The position numbers and the translations under genes were made by a program. The notes below the pieces were generated by a model, which saw only the letters and a program-made list of their open reading frames with translations, ran no database searches and was not told where the DNA came from. From an uncultured Bacilli bacterium (GTDB lineage: Bacteria; Bacillota_I; Bacilli_A; RF39; UBA660): a DNA stretch of 64,000 nucleotides. The stretch is from positions 1 through 64,000 of the forward strand of contig CAKOLO010000002.1 of NCBI GenBank assembly GCA_934096235.1, given 5' to 3'. Positions 8,258 to 17,030 of the stretch are shown piece by piece (positions within the stretch are counted from its first letter, which is position 1; the number at the start of each line of letters is the position of its first letter).

Positions 8258-9076
8258 TTATTTGCCTTTATATTTGAATAGTACACTTGGTCTGTGTCCT
8301 TCTCCAGTTTTGATTTTATCAGTCTTTTCAACTTTATTAGCAATTATTCTTCTAAATGCTGGATCAAGTAGTTTCTTGTTAAGTATTACCTCATATACCT
8401 GTTGAAGTTCACCTAATGTGAAATATTCGCTCATCATATTAAATACTATGTCTGTATACATAATTTTGTTTTTTAATCTTTCAATACCACTTACTATTAC
8501 TAAGGGATGATCAAAAGCTAATGAATCATTTTTTACTATATCAAATTTATATCTATCAGTTGTAGATTCTTTAAGAGTTTTGCTTACAATGAAGTTTAAT
8601 GTTTCGTTTCCATTATCAAGTGTTACATTAAAGTTTTTTTCATCTTCTAGATAACTTATATTAAACCAAGATGCATTTTCATATAGAGAATCATTTAATT
8701 TGTTTTTGTCTACTAAAGCAATATAAGAAACGCTTAATACTCTTGTTCTTGGGTCTCTATTAATACCATCGAAAGTGTATAATTGCTCCATAAATATGTT
8801 ATGTAAATTTGTTTCATTTGCAAGTATTCTTCTTGCTGCTTCTTCAGTGGTTTCAGTATTTTTAACGAATCCTCCAGGAAGACACCATTTATCTTTGAAT
8901 GGATATTCTTTTCTTTTAACTAGTAAAACGCTATAAAACTTGTCTTTTAATTTTCTATAGTTATTTTGCACTCCATTTGATACGCTTAATAGTAAAACAT
9001 CACTAGTTATAGATGGACGCTCATATCTATTTGCATCATAGTTTTTTAAAAATTCTTCTTCACTTTTGTATTCCAT
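8258..9076 (-). CDS. nrtR: NrtR-like Nudix transcriptional regulator
   Basis: This 272-residue protein has an N-terminal Nudix-fold domain. Its box at about residues 69-91 is degenerate: G-x5-E is present, but the REUxEE glutamates are replaced (RRILANE). A C-terminal winged-helix region of about 90 residues follows (YTLGELQQVYEVILNKKLL then FRRIIANKV). This is the architecture of NrtR, a repressor of NAD biosynthesis that senses ADP-ribose-type ligands and has usually lost hydrolase activity. Its position inside an NAD operon supports this. It probably binds the two palindromes at 13758-13780 and 13814-13836 and controls its own synthesis. A TAAGGAGGAAAT binding site precedes the ATG. Confidence 0.85.
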   Translation of the reverse strand: MEYKSEEEFLKNYDANRYERPSITSDVLLLSVSNGVQNNYRKLKDKFYSVLLVKRKEYPFKDKWCLPGGFVKNTETTEEAARRILANETNLHNIFMEQLYTFDGINRDPRTRVLSVSYIALVDKNKLNDSLYENASWFNISYLEDEKNFNVTLDNGNETLNFIVSKTLKESTTDRYKFDIVKNDSLAFDHPLVIVSGIERLKNKIMYTDIVFNMMSEYFTLGELQQVYEVILNKKLLDPAFRRIIANKVEKTDKIKTGEGHRPSVLFKYKGK

Positions 9077-9085
9077 ATTTCCTCC

Positions 9086-9556
9086 TTATAATATTTCTAT
9101 TAATTTATCAAGTATATCATTTACTATTAGTTCTTTTACTTCTTTACGTGGTTTATTTGGAACTATTATTTTCATATCAGTGTATGCTTGATTCTTACTA
9201 TTAAAAATACTTACAAATACTTCATTATCATTATCACTTAGATTATTTTCATCAACTCTATTTATTTTTCCAGTTATTCCTACTCCATAAGTGCTTTTTG
9301 CAAACTTACTTATATTTTTACTCATCTCATGAGCAGTTTCAATGCTATAAACAGAATACTTTTCAATAATTTTAGGATCGACTCCCATTTTAATTTTATA
9401 TTCATTTGAATAAGTTACTGCCGAGAACTTTAAAACTTCACTTGAACCATCGACACATGTAATTGTACTAGCAAAATATCCTCCAGTACAACTTTCCATT
9501 GATGCGATTGTTTCTTTTTTATCTATTAATTTTTTTACTACTTCTTTTTCTTTCAT
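9086..9556 (-). CDS. pncC: Nicotinamide-nucleotide amidase (PncC/CinA C-terminal type)
   Basis: This 156-residue protein is a stand-alone CinA C-terminal domain. SMESCTGGYFAS carries the conserved active-site Ser in SCTGG, followed by DGSSEVLKFSAVTYSNEYK. The usual GIAGP is GITGK here, and the rest of the domain is complete. PncC deamidates nicotinamide mononucleotide to nicotinate mononucleotide, recycling the product of NAD-consuming enzymes into the nadD-nadE route. That fits the operon exactly. Confidence 0.88.
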   Translation of the reverse strand: MKEKEVVKKLIDKKETIASMESCTGGYFASTITCVDGSSEVLKFSAVTYSNEYKIKMGVDPKIIEKYSVYSIETAHEMSKNISKFAKSTYGVGITGKINRVDENNLSDNDNEVFVSIFNSKNQAYTDMKIIVPNKPRKEVKELIVNDILDKLIEIL

Positions 9557-9592
9557 AATACCTCTTTTATATAAATTGATTATAACACATTA

Positions 9593-10153
9593 TTAACTAA
9601 CATATAAATTATTTCTTGTAATATAATTATAAACTTTTGAATCAATATACTTAAGTACTTTGTTGTTTTTATCTTTTATCATATTTCTTGCGATTGTAGA
9701 AGATATTTCTTCATTTGATATTTTGCTAGTAACTATAAAATTATATGACTTATACTTTTTATAAATAGATTCATTTATATTATTTCTTCTTATAACTATT
9801 ATGTTATATTTTAATATTTTAGAGATGTTTTTCCATTTATCAAAATCTTTGAGTAAATCATCTCCGATTACTAGATAAATATTATCATTTTTGTATTCTT
9901 TTTGAATATTTCTAAGTATTTGATAAGTAAATTCATAATTATTATTTTTAGTATCAATTATAATATTTTTTGTTTCATATAGTTTTAACATATTGATTCT
10001 ATCAGTAATACTTATTAAATTATTTTTATTCCAGTAGTTCATTGTTGGCACTATTATAACTTTATCAACATATTCTTTAAGTATCTTTTTGACTACTTTT
10101 ATATGTCCTTTATGAACTGGATTGAAACTACCAACATAAATAGCTATTTTCAT
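9593..10153 (-). CDS. nadD: Nicotinate-nucleotide adenylyltransferase
   Basis: This 186-residue protein joins nicotinate mononucleotide to AMP. The nucleotidyltransferase motif GSFNPVHKGHIKVVKK is at residues 8-23, and ISSTIARNMI near the C-terminus is the family ISSTxIR signature. VIGDDLL is the conserved central strand. The ATG overlaps the TGA of the upstream gene (ATGA). Confidence 0.93.
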   Translation of the reverse strand: MKIAIYVGSFNPVHKGHIKVVKKILKEYVDKVIIVPTMNYWNKNNLISITDRINMLKLYETKNIIIDTKNNNYEFTYQILRNIQKEYKNDNIYLVIGDDLLKDFDKWKNISKILKYNIIVIRRNNINESIYKKYKSYNFIVTSKISNEEISSTIARNMIKDKNNKVLKYIDSKVYNYITRNNLYVS

Positions 10154-10551
10154 ATACTAAGTTTTTTTGTTAAAACTTTTCTTTTAAGTGTCGCTTCAAT
10201 TCCTCTAAAATCGTAAAATTTTCTATCATAATCTTTATATTGATCGTAACTGATACTATCTACTATGTAACCTTTTTCTCTTAAGTGTTCACTTAACACT
10301 TCTTTTATATCTGATTCATCTATACTGTGAATAATAGTATGTTCTATTTTACCAAATACTTCGTCCATCATAGTTTCTTTAGTTTCAAATTTTATTCTTG
10401 TCACTATTTCTTCTGTTTCATAAAATCCTACATATTCTTTTGTTGTAGTTATAGATATTTTAATTTTCTTACCTAACTTATTTTCATAATGTTTTTCTAA
10501 TAGTTTTACTAAATCATTTTTTGAAATTTTAAGTGTTATTTCTTCTTTCAT
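10150..10551 (-). CDS. Unknown protein, second of two tandem paralogs in the NAD operon
   Basis: This 133-residue protein is not recognised. Its N-terminus (EITLKISKNDLVKLLEKHYENKLG) and its DIKEVLSEHLREKGYIVDSI segment match the neighbouring paralog at 10553-10945. It looks alpha/beta and cytoplasmic, with no signal or membrane segment. The start at 10551 follows AAGGAGATAAAT, one base after the stop of its paralog. It sits between nadE and nadD and overlaps nadD by 4 bases, so it is firmly part of the operon. Confidence 0.7.
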   Translation of the reverse strand: MKEEITLKISKNDLVKLLEKHYENKLGKKIKISITTTKEYVGFYETEEIVTRIKFETKETMMDEVFGKIEHTIIHSIDESDIKEVLSEHLREKGYIVDSISYDQYKDYDRKFYDFRGIEATLKRKVLTKKLSI

Positions 10552-10552
10552 A

Positions 10553-10945
10553 TTATTTATCTCCTTCATAATATTGTTTAGTTAGATATATGTTTTTTCT
10601 TCTTTCGATTAGGTTTATTGTTACTTTTGTTAATGAACATTGTCTATCAGTTTTATAGTCTATTCTACCTACTTCATAACCTTTTTCTTTTAATAGTTCA
10701 CCTAGTACTTCTTCAATATCTTTTTGTTCAATAGTATATGTTATATCTATATCTTTACTGCCAAGTCTTTCTTTTACTATAAGTGACATATGTACATTTA
10801 TTCCTGTGTCATCCCAATAGTTTGCATTTCCTTTTTCTATATGCAGTTTTAAAATTACGTTTTTATTTAATACTTTAGTATAGTATTCTTCAATTATTCC
10901 TTGTAGTTCTTCAGGTGACAATTCAATTTTAATATTATTTGTCAT
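10553..10945 (-). CDS. Unknown protein, first of two tandem paralogs in the NAD operon
   Basis: This 130-residue protein is related to the gene just downstream: both begin with a beta strand then a helix ending YY-x-K-x-LGK/LNK. Both also contain DI(K/E)EVL(S/G)E-x-L-x-EKGY. No known domain was recognised. The start at 10945 follows AAAGGAGTTAAT immediately after the nadE stop; the longer frame into nadE has no binding site. The duplication and the fixed position suggest a hetero- or homodimeric accessory function, which is inference only. Confidence 0.7.
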   Translation of the reverse strand: MTNNIKIELSPEELQGIIEEYYTKVLNKNVILKLHIEKGNANYWDDTGINVHMSLIVKERLGSKDIDITYTIEQKDIEEVLGELLKEKGYEVGRIDYKTDRQCSLTKVTINLIERRKNIYLTKQYYEGDK

Positions 10946-10946
10946 A

Positions 10947-11702
10947 TTAACTCCTTTCGTATACTGGTATGTTAAATTTGTGTAAATTATTTGTATGTAG
11001 TTTGTCAACTTTACTTTTTGCTTCTTTTGACACTTTTTTACCATTTATAACTGATGTGATATCTTTATATTTAACACCTAGTTTGTCTTCGTCTGTTTTA
11101 CCACTTAAGCCATCACTAGGACTTTTAAATAGTACTTGTTCTGGTACTTCAAGATACTTTCCAATTTCAATAACTTCATCTACTGTATAGTTATTTAGAA
11201 CTCCGATATCATAGGTTGAATCTCCTCCTTTAGTAAAGTATCCTACATAAAGTTCACATGCGTTTGATGTTCCGGCTACTAGATATGTTCCGTGTTTTAA
11301 TTCTGTATATAATGCTGCAATATAATAGCAAGCACTCATTCTAAGTCTTGGTTTAATATTTATATCACTATTTAAGAGTTCATCATCATTAAAGTTTCCT
11401 AGCATAGATACTTCACTTTTAAATGTATCAAATGTATTTGTTAAATCTATATTAATTAGTTCAAAACCATACTTATCGCTTACTAGTTTTGCATCAGTTG
11501 CATCAGTATTTTTTGAATGACATGGAAGAGTTATGCCAACTACGTTTTCACTACCTAGTGCTTTTGAGAATAAAGCAGCTACTACTCCTGAATCTTTACC
11601 ACCACTAATACCAAGTACAACTCCTTTTAAATTATATTTCTTATAATAATCTCTTATAAATTCTATTATTTTTTCTGTTTCTTTTTTAGCATTAAATTTC
11701 AT
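10947..11702 (-). CDS. nadE: Ammonia-dependent NAD synthetase
   Basis: This 251-residue protein is the short NadE form, lacking a glutaminase domain. The PP-loop GISGGKDSGVVAALF near residue 32 binds ATP, and KGGDSTYDIGVLNNYTVDEV is the family signature. It amidates nicotinate adenine dinucleotide to NAD using free ammonia. A GTAGGAGGTAAAT binding site precedes the ATG, 9 bp from the pncB stop. Confidence 0.94.
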   Translation of the reverse strand: MKFNAKKETEKIIEFIRDYYKKYNLKGVVLGISGGKDSGVVAALFSKALGSENVVGITLPCHSKNTDATDAKLVSDKYGFELINIDLTNTFDTFKSEVSMLGNFNDDELLNSDINIKPRLRMSACYYIAALYTELKHGTYLVAGTSNACELYVGYFTKGGDSTYDIGVLNNYTVDEVIEIGKYLEVPEQVLFKSPSDGLSGKTDEDKLGVKYKDITSVINGKKVSKEAKSKVDKLHTNNLHKFNIPVYERS

Positions 11703-11711
11703 ATTTACCTC

Positions 11712-13169
11712 CTACTTTAATACTTTTTTTAATTCTTCATCTTGAATTAGATTTCTACTGTTCATAATCATTTTTCTTTTTAAAGCTAACAGGTCTTTTG
11801 ATAAGCCTACATGATGAATATGAGGATTATAAAGTCTTTGTGATTCTGGATATATTGTTTTCATTTCTTCACTAGCATATTTTCTTGTTTCTTCTAAAGA
11901 TGGTTCATCATATACAAGTTTTCCATTTATAAATATTGGTACTTGTAGTTCGCGTGCTACATAATTATTAATTTTGTGTCTTTTAAATTCACTATGTTCA
12001 TCTATTATTGTGTAACTATTTGTGCTTATTTCTTCATCTTTAAGGGCTATTACATCACCTATTGCATATCCTGTAGTTTTATCATAAAATCTAATTACTT
12101 TCTTGAAACCTGGATTTGTTATTTTGCCAATATTATCACTTATTTTTATTTTGGGTTCTATTTTATCATCTTTTTCTATTGCAGCAAGTTTATAAACTCC
12201 TCCGAATACTGGTGTTGATTTGGATGTTATTAAATTTTCGCCTACTCCAAATGAATCAATTGGTGCACCTTCGTTTAATAATGATGTTATTGTATATTCA
12301 TCTAGTGAATTTGAAACGCAAATCTTAGTATCAGTAAGTCCTGCATCATCTAGCATTTTTCTTGCTTGTTTTGATAAGTATGCTAGATCACCACTATCAA
12401 GTCTTATGCCTTTTAATGTGTATCCATTTGGAATTAAATAATCTTTAGCTACTTTTATAGCATTTGGTAATCCACTTTTTAGTGTATCTATTGTGTCTAC
12501 TAGAAATACTGAATCATTTGGAAAACATTTTGCATAAGCTAGAAAAGCATCGTACTCATTATCATATTTCATTATATGAGAGTGTGCCATTGTACCAAGT
12601 AATGGTACTTTATATCTTTTTCCTGTTTCATAGCAAGATGTTCCGATGCATCCACTTATGTAAGCATCTTTTGCTCCTATTATAGCAGCATCACTTCCTT
12701 GAGCTCTTCTTGCTCCAAATTCCATTACTCCTTTATCTTTAGCAGCATTTGTTATTCTTCTTGCTTTAGTTGCTATTAAACTTCCATGATTAAATTTATT
12801 TAAAATATCAGTTTCAATTATTTGTGCTTCTAAAGCATTAGATCTAACTGTTATACAAGGCTCTCCTTTGAACATTACTGTTCCATCTGGTACTGCATAG
12901 ATATCTCCAGTAAATTTGAAATCTCTTAAATAATTTAGAGTTTCTTCATCAAACTTATTTAGACTTCTTAAATATTCTATATCTTCATCAGTAAATTTAA
13001 TATTTTTTATGTAATCAATTATCTCATGAAGTCCACATATTACGTTGTATCCTCCGTTATCTAAGTTCTTTCTAAAAAATACATCGAAGTAACAAATTTC
13101 GTTATCTTTTTTATTCTTAATATCAGTGTGTTCCATTGTTAGCTCATAAAAATCAATTAGTTTTTCCAT
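11712..13169 (-). CDS. pncB: Nicotinate phosphoribosyltransferase
   Basis: This 485-residue protein converts nicotinate and PRPP to nicotinate mononucleotide. Typical motifs are visible: FDVFFRKNLDNGGYNVICGL near residue 28, EFGARRAQGSDAAIIGA, GTMAHSHIM (active-site His) and IRLDSGDLAYLSKQARK. Its length fits the long Firmicutes type. Its ATG overlaps the pncA stop by one base (TAATG), indicating translational coupling. Confidence 0.95.
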   Translation of the reverse strand: MEKLIDFYELTMEHTDIKNKKDNEICYFDVFFRKNLDNGGYNVICGLHEIIDYIKNIKFTDEDIEYLRSLNKFDEETLNYLRDFKFTGDIYAVPDGTVMFKGEPCITVRSNALEAQIIETDILNKFNHGSLIATKARRITNAAKDKGVMEFGARRAQGSDAAIIGAKDAYISGCIGTSCYETGKRYKVPLLGTMAHSHIMKYDNEYDAFLAYAKCFPNDSVFLVDTIDTLKSGLPNAIKVAKDYLIPNGYTLKGIRLDSGDLAYLSKQARKMLDDAGLTDTKICVSNSLDEYTITSLLNEGAPIDSFGVGENLITSKSTPVFGGVYKLAAIEKDDKIEPKIKISDNIGKITNPGFKKVIRFYDKTTGYAIGDVIALKDEEISTNSYTIIDEHSEFKRHKINNYVARELQVPIFINGKLVYDEPSLEETRKYASEEMKTIYPESQRLYNPHIHHVGLSKDLLALKRKMIMNSRNLIQDEELKKVLK

Positions 13170-13744
13170 TATATATTTTCAACTCCTATTCCTTGATTTT
13201 TCATTAGTTTTAATGCCGTACTGTTATATTCTTCTCTATTATGTATTTCACTATTAAAAGTTTCTACTGCATTTTGTGGTACCCATATTCTTACGTTTTT
13301 ATTTTTTTCATCAAAATAGTTTGCAAGTGGTATTCCTAGGTTCATTACACATATATCTGTACAGCATCCGGTAATTATTACTTCTTCTAATGATTTCATT
13401 CTTTCTATATCTCTCATGAAATTTTTAGCAAATATAGTGCTTGTTGAATTCTTTTCATAACTTAGTGATTGATGTTCATAACTAGATAATTCACTTATTA
13501 TTTCTGCTTCAGTTGTTCCTTTTAAACAATGTGGTGGGTACTTCTTAAATTCTATTGAATTAGGTTCATGAGTATCTTTTATGAAAGCTACACCTTCTTC
13601 TTCATTTAAGAATGATTCAACTAATGATTTAATTCTTGGTGTGATATGATTAATATCTTTATCACTCATTTTTCCTTCTTTGATAAATCCATTTACCATG
13701 TCTACTACAACTAATAGTTTTGTTAGTTCTTCTTTCTTTTTCAT
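13169..13744 (-). CDS. pncA: Nicotinamidase
   Basis: This 191-residue isochorismatase-fold protein hydrolyses nicotinamide to nicotinate. The catalytic Asp (LLVVVDMVNGF), Lys (FIKDTHEPNS) and Cys (ITGCCTDICVMNLG) are all present, with YPPHC as part of the metal/substrate site. The start at 13744 follows CAAGGAGGATAT; an upstream in-frame ATG lies inside the first operator and lacks a binding site. It is the first gene of the NAD operon. Confidence 0.92.
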   Translation of the reverse strand: MKKKEELTKLLVVVDMVNGFIKEGKMSDKDINHITPRIKSLVESFLNEEEGVAFIKDTHEPNSIEFKKYPPHCLKGTTEAEIISELSSYEHQSLSYEKNSTSTIFAKNFMRDIERMKSLEEVIITGCCTDICVMNLGIPLANYFDEKNKNVRIWVPQNAVETFNSEIHNREEYNSTALKLMKNQGIGVENI

Positions 13745-13757
13745 ATATCCTCCTTGT

Positions 13758-13780
13758 GTTATTATCATTTTATTAATAAC
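13758..13780. promoter_or_regulatory. Palindromic operator, copy 1 (candidate NrtR site)
   Basis: This 23-bp near-perfect palindrome, GTTATTAT-N7-ATTAATAAC-type arms with one mismatch, has the same length and arms as the copy at 13814-13836. It lies in the untranslated leader between the transcription start and the pncA ribosome binding site, so a bound repressor could block elongation. Assignment to NrtR is inference. Confidence 0.7.
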
Positions 13781-13813
13781 AACTATTATTTTAAAAGAGA
13801 ACTTTTTTCTCTT

Positions 13814-13836
13814 GTTATTAACATTATATTAATAAC
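13814..13836. promoter_or_regulatory. Palindromic operator, copy 2 (candidate NrtR site)
   Basis: This perfect inverted repeat has arms GTTATTAA and TTAATAAC separated by 7 bases. It completely covers the -10 box of the NAD operon promoter. The centres of the two copies are 56 bp apart. Confidence 0.78.
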
Positions 13837-13851
13837 ATAATTTTTTGTCAA
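13823..13851 (-). promoter_or_regulatory. Consensus sigma-A promoter of the NAD operon
   Basis: On the minus strand a perfect TTGACA (13846-13851) and a perfect TATAAT (13823-13828) are separated by the ideal 17 bp. Such a strong promoter would need tight repression, consistent with the overlapping palindrome. Confidence 0.88.
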
Positions 13852-13862
13852 CACTTTTTCAT

Positions 13863-13891
13863 AAAAAAATAAAAAGTTTTACCTTTTTATT
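13863..13891 (-). terminator. Rho-independent terminator of the lipoprotein gene
   Basis: Arms AATAAAAAG and CTTTTTATT (9 bp, about 6-base loop) are followed on the minus strand by a T-run. The stop codon of the lipoprotein gene lies in the stem. It insulates the NAD promoter 12 bp further on. Confidence 0.8.
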
Positions 13892-14432
13892 CATTTTCAT
13901 AGTCATATAAGCCATGTATTTTTTCTAAAGTAGTTCTATCTGGATTTTGTATTATCCACTCTCCATCTTCTTTATTCAAGTAGAATTTAATTTCATAATC
14001 AACTGTATCATTCATTTTTAACATTTCATCTAATCTATATTTAGTATATTTTTCTATATCTATTGTTGTTCCGTTATTAGTCATAAATTCATCAGTATGT
14101 TCGTCATAATACTTTTCAGCATTCTTATTAGTTTTATAAAAATCATATACAGTTATTTGAACAGTTACAGTAGCATTATCACCGTTTATTTGTTCATCTT
14201 TTATAGAATAATTTAAATTTTCATATTGTCTTTCTAATACTTTTCTATAAATATCTTTATTATCATTTGATAAATTTTCACTAGCAACTGTTGTTTCTAA
14301 ATCTTTTTTAACATTTTCAGATAAACTATTAAATTGATTTAAATATATTTCTACTTTAGATTTTGGTGTGTTAGACATAGAACATGCTGTTAACATAAAT
14401 ACTAGTAATAATGTTTTAAATACTTTTTTCAT
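13887..14432 (-). CDS. Putative lipoprotein, unknown
   Basis: This 181-residue protein has a lipoprotein signal peptide ending in the lipobox LTAC-S, so Cys17 would be lipid-anchored outside the membrane. The mature part is charged and mainly alpha-helical, then alternates strands (NATVTVQITVYDFY and DYEIKFYLNKEDGEWIIQN), suggesting an NTF2-like or cystatin-like fold. No specific family was recognised. Confidence 0.7.
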   Translation of the reverse strand: MKKVFKTLLLVFMLTACSMSNTPKSKVEIYLNQFNSLSENVKKDLETTVASENLSNDNKDIYRKVLERQYENLNYSIKDEQINGDNATVTVQITVYDFYKTNKNAEKYYDEHTDEFMTNNGTTIDIEKYTKYRLDEMLKMNDTVDYEIKFYLNKEDGEWIIQNPDRTTLEKIHGLYDYENE

Positions 14433-14475
14433 ACTTCCTCCTAGTAATATTTTTTACATTTATTATAAAAATATA

Positions 14476-15066
14476 CTATGAATTTATTAATTCTATAATC
14501 TTAAATAATTTATTGTGTTTTTCTGTATATCCATTATTTATCTCTTTGATTAGATCATTATATTTATTATTTGATTTATTATTATGAAACCATTCGTAAT
14601 ATAAATAATCTATAAGTTCAGCATTATTTTTAAAATCATTTAAATAATTTAATAATTTTGTTATTACTTCTTCTTCTCTTCTAGTAGTTAATTTATAATT
14701 ATTTGTTTTATCAACTTTTGAATATAAAAGTTTAGTCTTAGATTTATAATTTAATTCATCTAATACTTCTCTTTCTTCATAAATATCAAGTTTGCTTATT
14801 TTTGATATAGTACCATCTATATTAAATTTTATACATACTACATCTATTGTATTAGTAAATAAACATATATAATTATCAAGTTTTAAATTATTTAGAAATT
14901 CTTTTCTTACTTTTATGTTCATAGATAGTATATTATTATAATCATAAAACTCAAGTACATATAATTTTACTTTGTTTAATTTAGTTATTTTATCTATATT
15001 GGTCCATTCATAGAAATTAATTAATTCATCTTTTAAATTAACTTTTATATTATAAATATAATTCAT
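14476..15066 (-). CDS. DUF3603 family (YjbA-like) protein
   Basis: This 196-residue protein resembles the DUF3603/YjbA family of Bacilli. It shares the N-terminal NFYEWTNIDKITKLNKVKLY pattern, the YICLFTNTIDVVCIKFN strand block and the C-terminal YTEKHNKLFKII ending. Function is unknown and no catalytic motif is apparent. The ATG follows AAAGGACAAAAAAT and overlaps the end of the small membrane-protein gene upstream by 17 bases. Confidence 0.55.
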   Translation of the reverse strand: MNYIYNIKVNLKDELINFYEWTNIDKITKLNKVKLYVLEFYDYNNILSMNIKVRKEFLNNLKLDNYICLFTNTIDVVCIKFNIDGTISKISKLDIYEEREVLDELNYKSKTKLLYSKVDKTNNYKLTTRREEEVITKLLNYLNDFKNNAELIDYLYYEWFHNNKSNNKYNDLIKEINNGYTEKHNKLFKIIELINS

Positions 15067-15268
15067 ATTTTTTGTCCTTTCTTAATGATATATATATTAG
15101 TAGTATTCCCAAAAATATTAATAAACATTCTATATGGGTAAATATATATTTTAAATATTCTATGAAGCTATAACCCATATTTAATAGATTTAGATATACT
15201 ATTATAAACATAAGACTATATGATGTTAAAAATATACCAACTAAACATAATAATAATTTTTTTATCAT
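15050..15268 (-). CDS. Small two-helix membrane protein
   Basis: This 72-residue protein has two membrane helices (about residues 4-30 and 45-63) and a charged C-terminus; it is not recognised. No ribosome binding site is visible. TATACT lies 5 bases before the ATG, so the mRNA may be leaderless. Its 3' end overlaps the DUF3603-like gene, which supports it as a real coding gene. Confidence 0.5.
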   Translation of the reverse strand: MIKKLLLCLVGIFLTSYSLMFIIVYLNLLNMGYSFIEYLKYIFTHIECLLIFLGILLIYISLRKDKKYELYL

Positions 15269-15307
15269 ATTAAAGTATATTTTAGATTTATTAAAATATT
15301 ATTTATT

Positions 15308-16099
15308 ATGAAATTAATTAAATATATTATTTTAGGTATTATACAAGGGTTTACTGAACCATTGCCTGTGTCTTCAAGTGGACATATATTTATTCTTAAG
15401 TATTTGCTTAATACTGATATAGGAAGTGATTTAAATTTTGAAATAATAGTGAATGCTGGTAGTTTACTAGCAGTTGTTATAATTTATCATAAAAAGATTT
15501 TAAACCTTTTAAAAGGCTTTATAATGTACTTAAAAAATAAAAATAGTAGATATGAAAGTGATTATAGATATTCATTATATATATTAGTTGGGTGTATACC
15601 TGTAGGTATATTAGGTTTTTTATTTAAAGATTATATAGAAAGTATTCTTAATATGAGTTTTATAGTTGTAGGAATATCATTTATAATTACTGGTATTTTC
15701 TTATATATAGTTAGAAATAAGAATAATAGAAGAAGTACTGTTACATTAGGTGATGCTTTATATATAGGTTTAGTACAAAGTATTGCTTTGCTTCCTGGTA
15801 TTAGTAGAAGTGGTAGTACTCTTATAGCTGGGCTTTCTAGTGGGCTTTCTAAAGAAGAAGCATTTGATTACTCTTTTATGCTTTATATACCTATTAGTGT
15901 TGGTACTACAATACTTGGTATTAAAGATCTTATTAATAGTGATATAGAATTTCTTCCATACTTCTTAGGATTTATATTTTCATTTGTTGTGTCATTCTTT
16001 ACTCTTAAATGGTTTAGAAATATAGTTCGTAATGGTAAACTTATATACTTTAGTATTTATTGTTTGTTAATGGGATTATTTGTTTTAATATTTATGTGA
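15308..16099 (+). CDS. uppP: Undecaprenyl-diphosphatase UppP (BacA)
   Basis: This 263-residue polytopic membrane protein removes a phosphate from undecaprenyl diphosphate, recycling the lipid carrier for cell-wall synthesis, and often gives bacitracin tolerance. Motifs are GFTEPLPVSSSGHIFI near the N-terminus and LLPGISRSGSTLIAGL in the second half. There are about seven membrane helices. No binding site precedes the ATG; a TATTAT box ends 5 bases upstream, suggesting a leaderless message. It is divergent from 15050-15268. Confidence 0.93.
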   Translation: MKLIKYIILGIIQGFTEPLPVSSSGHIFILKYLLNTDIGSDLNFEIIVNAGSLLAVVIIYHKKILNLLKGFIMYLKNKNSRYESDYRYSLYILVGCIPVGILGFLFKDYIESILNMSFIVVGISFIITGIFLYIVRNKNNRRSTVTLGDALYIGLVQSIALLPGISRSGSTLIAGLSSGLSKEEAFDYSFMLYIPISVGTTILGIKDLINSDIEFLPYFLGFIFSFVVSFFTLKWFRNIVRNGKLIYFSIYCLLMGLFVLIFM

Positions 16100-16121
16100 T
16101 ATAATATCTTCGGTGAATATT

Positions 16122-17030
16122 ATGTTTAAATATACTCTTGATAATAAAAGATATCATACATTAAATTATTATAATAAAAATAAATATGGATGTAAGGTTT
16201 TCAAAGTATCTTTGAATGCTGGATTTAGTTGTCCAAATAAAAGAAATAGTACTGGGTGCATATATTGTTATAATGGTAGTGGTGAAAATGATGGGATGGA
16301 TTTAATAAGTCAATTTAATAAAGTAAGAGATAATACTTTAAAGAAGTGGCCTAATGCTAAATATATTGGATATTTTCAAGCTGGTACTAATACATATGCT
16401 GATGTGGATACTCTTAAAAGTAAGTATGAGCCAATATTAAAACTAGACAATGTTATAGGGTTAAATATAGCTACTAGGTGTGATGCATTAGATAAAGACA
16501 TTCTTGATTATTTAGAAGATTTAAATAATAGAACAGACTTAATAGTAGAGCTTGGTCTTCAAACTATTCATGAAAGTACTTCTAAACTTATTAATAGAGG
16601 ACACACTTTAGAGCAATTTGAAAATGTTGTTTTAGAACTTAGAAAAAGAAATATAGATGTAGTTGTTCATATAATAAATGGTCTTCCTTTTGAAACTAAA
16701 GAGATGATGCTTGATACAGTAAGATACTTAAATAAATTAGATATTCAAGGAATTAAGATACATATGCTTTTTATATTAAAAGATACTCCAATATTAAATT
16801 TATATAATACTACTCATTTTCATGTTTTAAGTAAAGAAGAATATATAGATATAGTTATAGATCAATTAGAACTTTTAAGACCTGAGATAGTTATTCATAG
16901 AATAACAGGAGATCCAATAAGAGAGTTATTAGTTGAACCAAGTTGGTTATTAAGAAAGTTTAGTGTACTTGATGATATAGATAAAGAGATGGTAAGAAGA
17001 GATAGTTACCAAGGAAAAAAGATTCAGTGA
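16122..17030 (+). CDS. Radical SAM protein, TIGR01212/YtqA family
   Basis: This 302-residue protein has the family-specific cluster motif CPNKRNSTGCIYC near residues 30-45 that binds the 4Fe-4S/SAM pair. GYFQAGTNTYADVDTLK, ELGLQTIHESTSKLINRGH and HIINGLPFET follow. This Elp3-like subgroup has no firmly assigned substrate. The start at 16122 follows GGTGAATATT; the upstream GTG lies inside this site. TATAAT a few bases upstream implies a very short leader. It lies 23 bp after uppP. Confidence 0.88.
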   Translation: MFKYTLDNKRYHTLNYYNKNKYGCKVFKVSLNAGFSCPNKRNSTGCIYCYNGSGENDGMDLISQFNKVRDNTLKKWPNAKYIGYFQAGTNTYADVDTLKSKYEPILKLDNVIGLNIATRCDALDKDILDYLEDLNNRTDLIVELGLQTIHESTSKLINRGHTLEQFENVVLELRKRNIDVVVHIINGLPFETKEMMLDTVRYLNKLDIQGIKIHMLFILKDTPILNLYNTTHFHVLSKEEYIDIVIDQLELLRPEIVIHRITGDPIRELLVEPSWLLRKFSVLDDIDKEMVRRDSYQGKKIQ

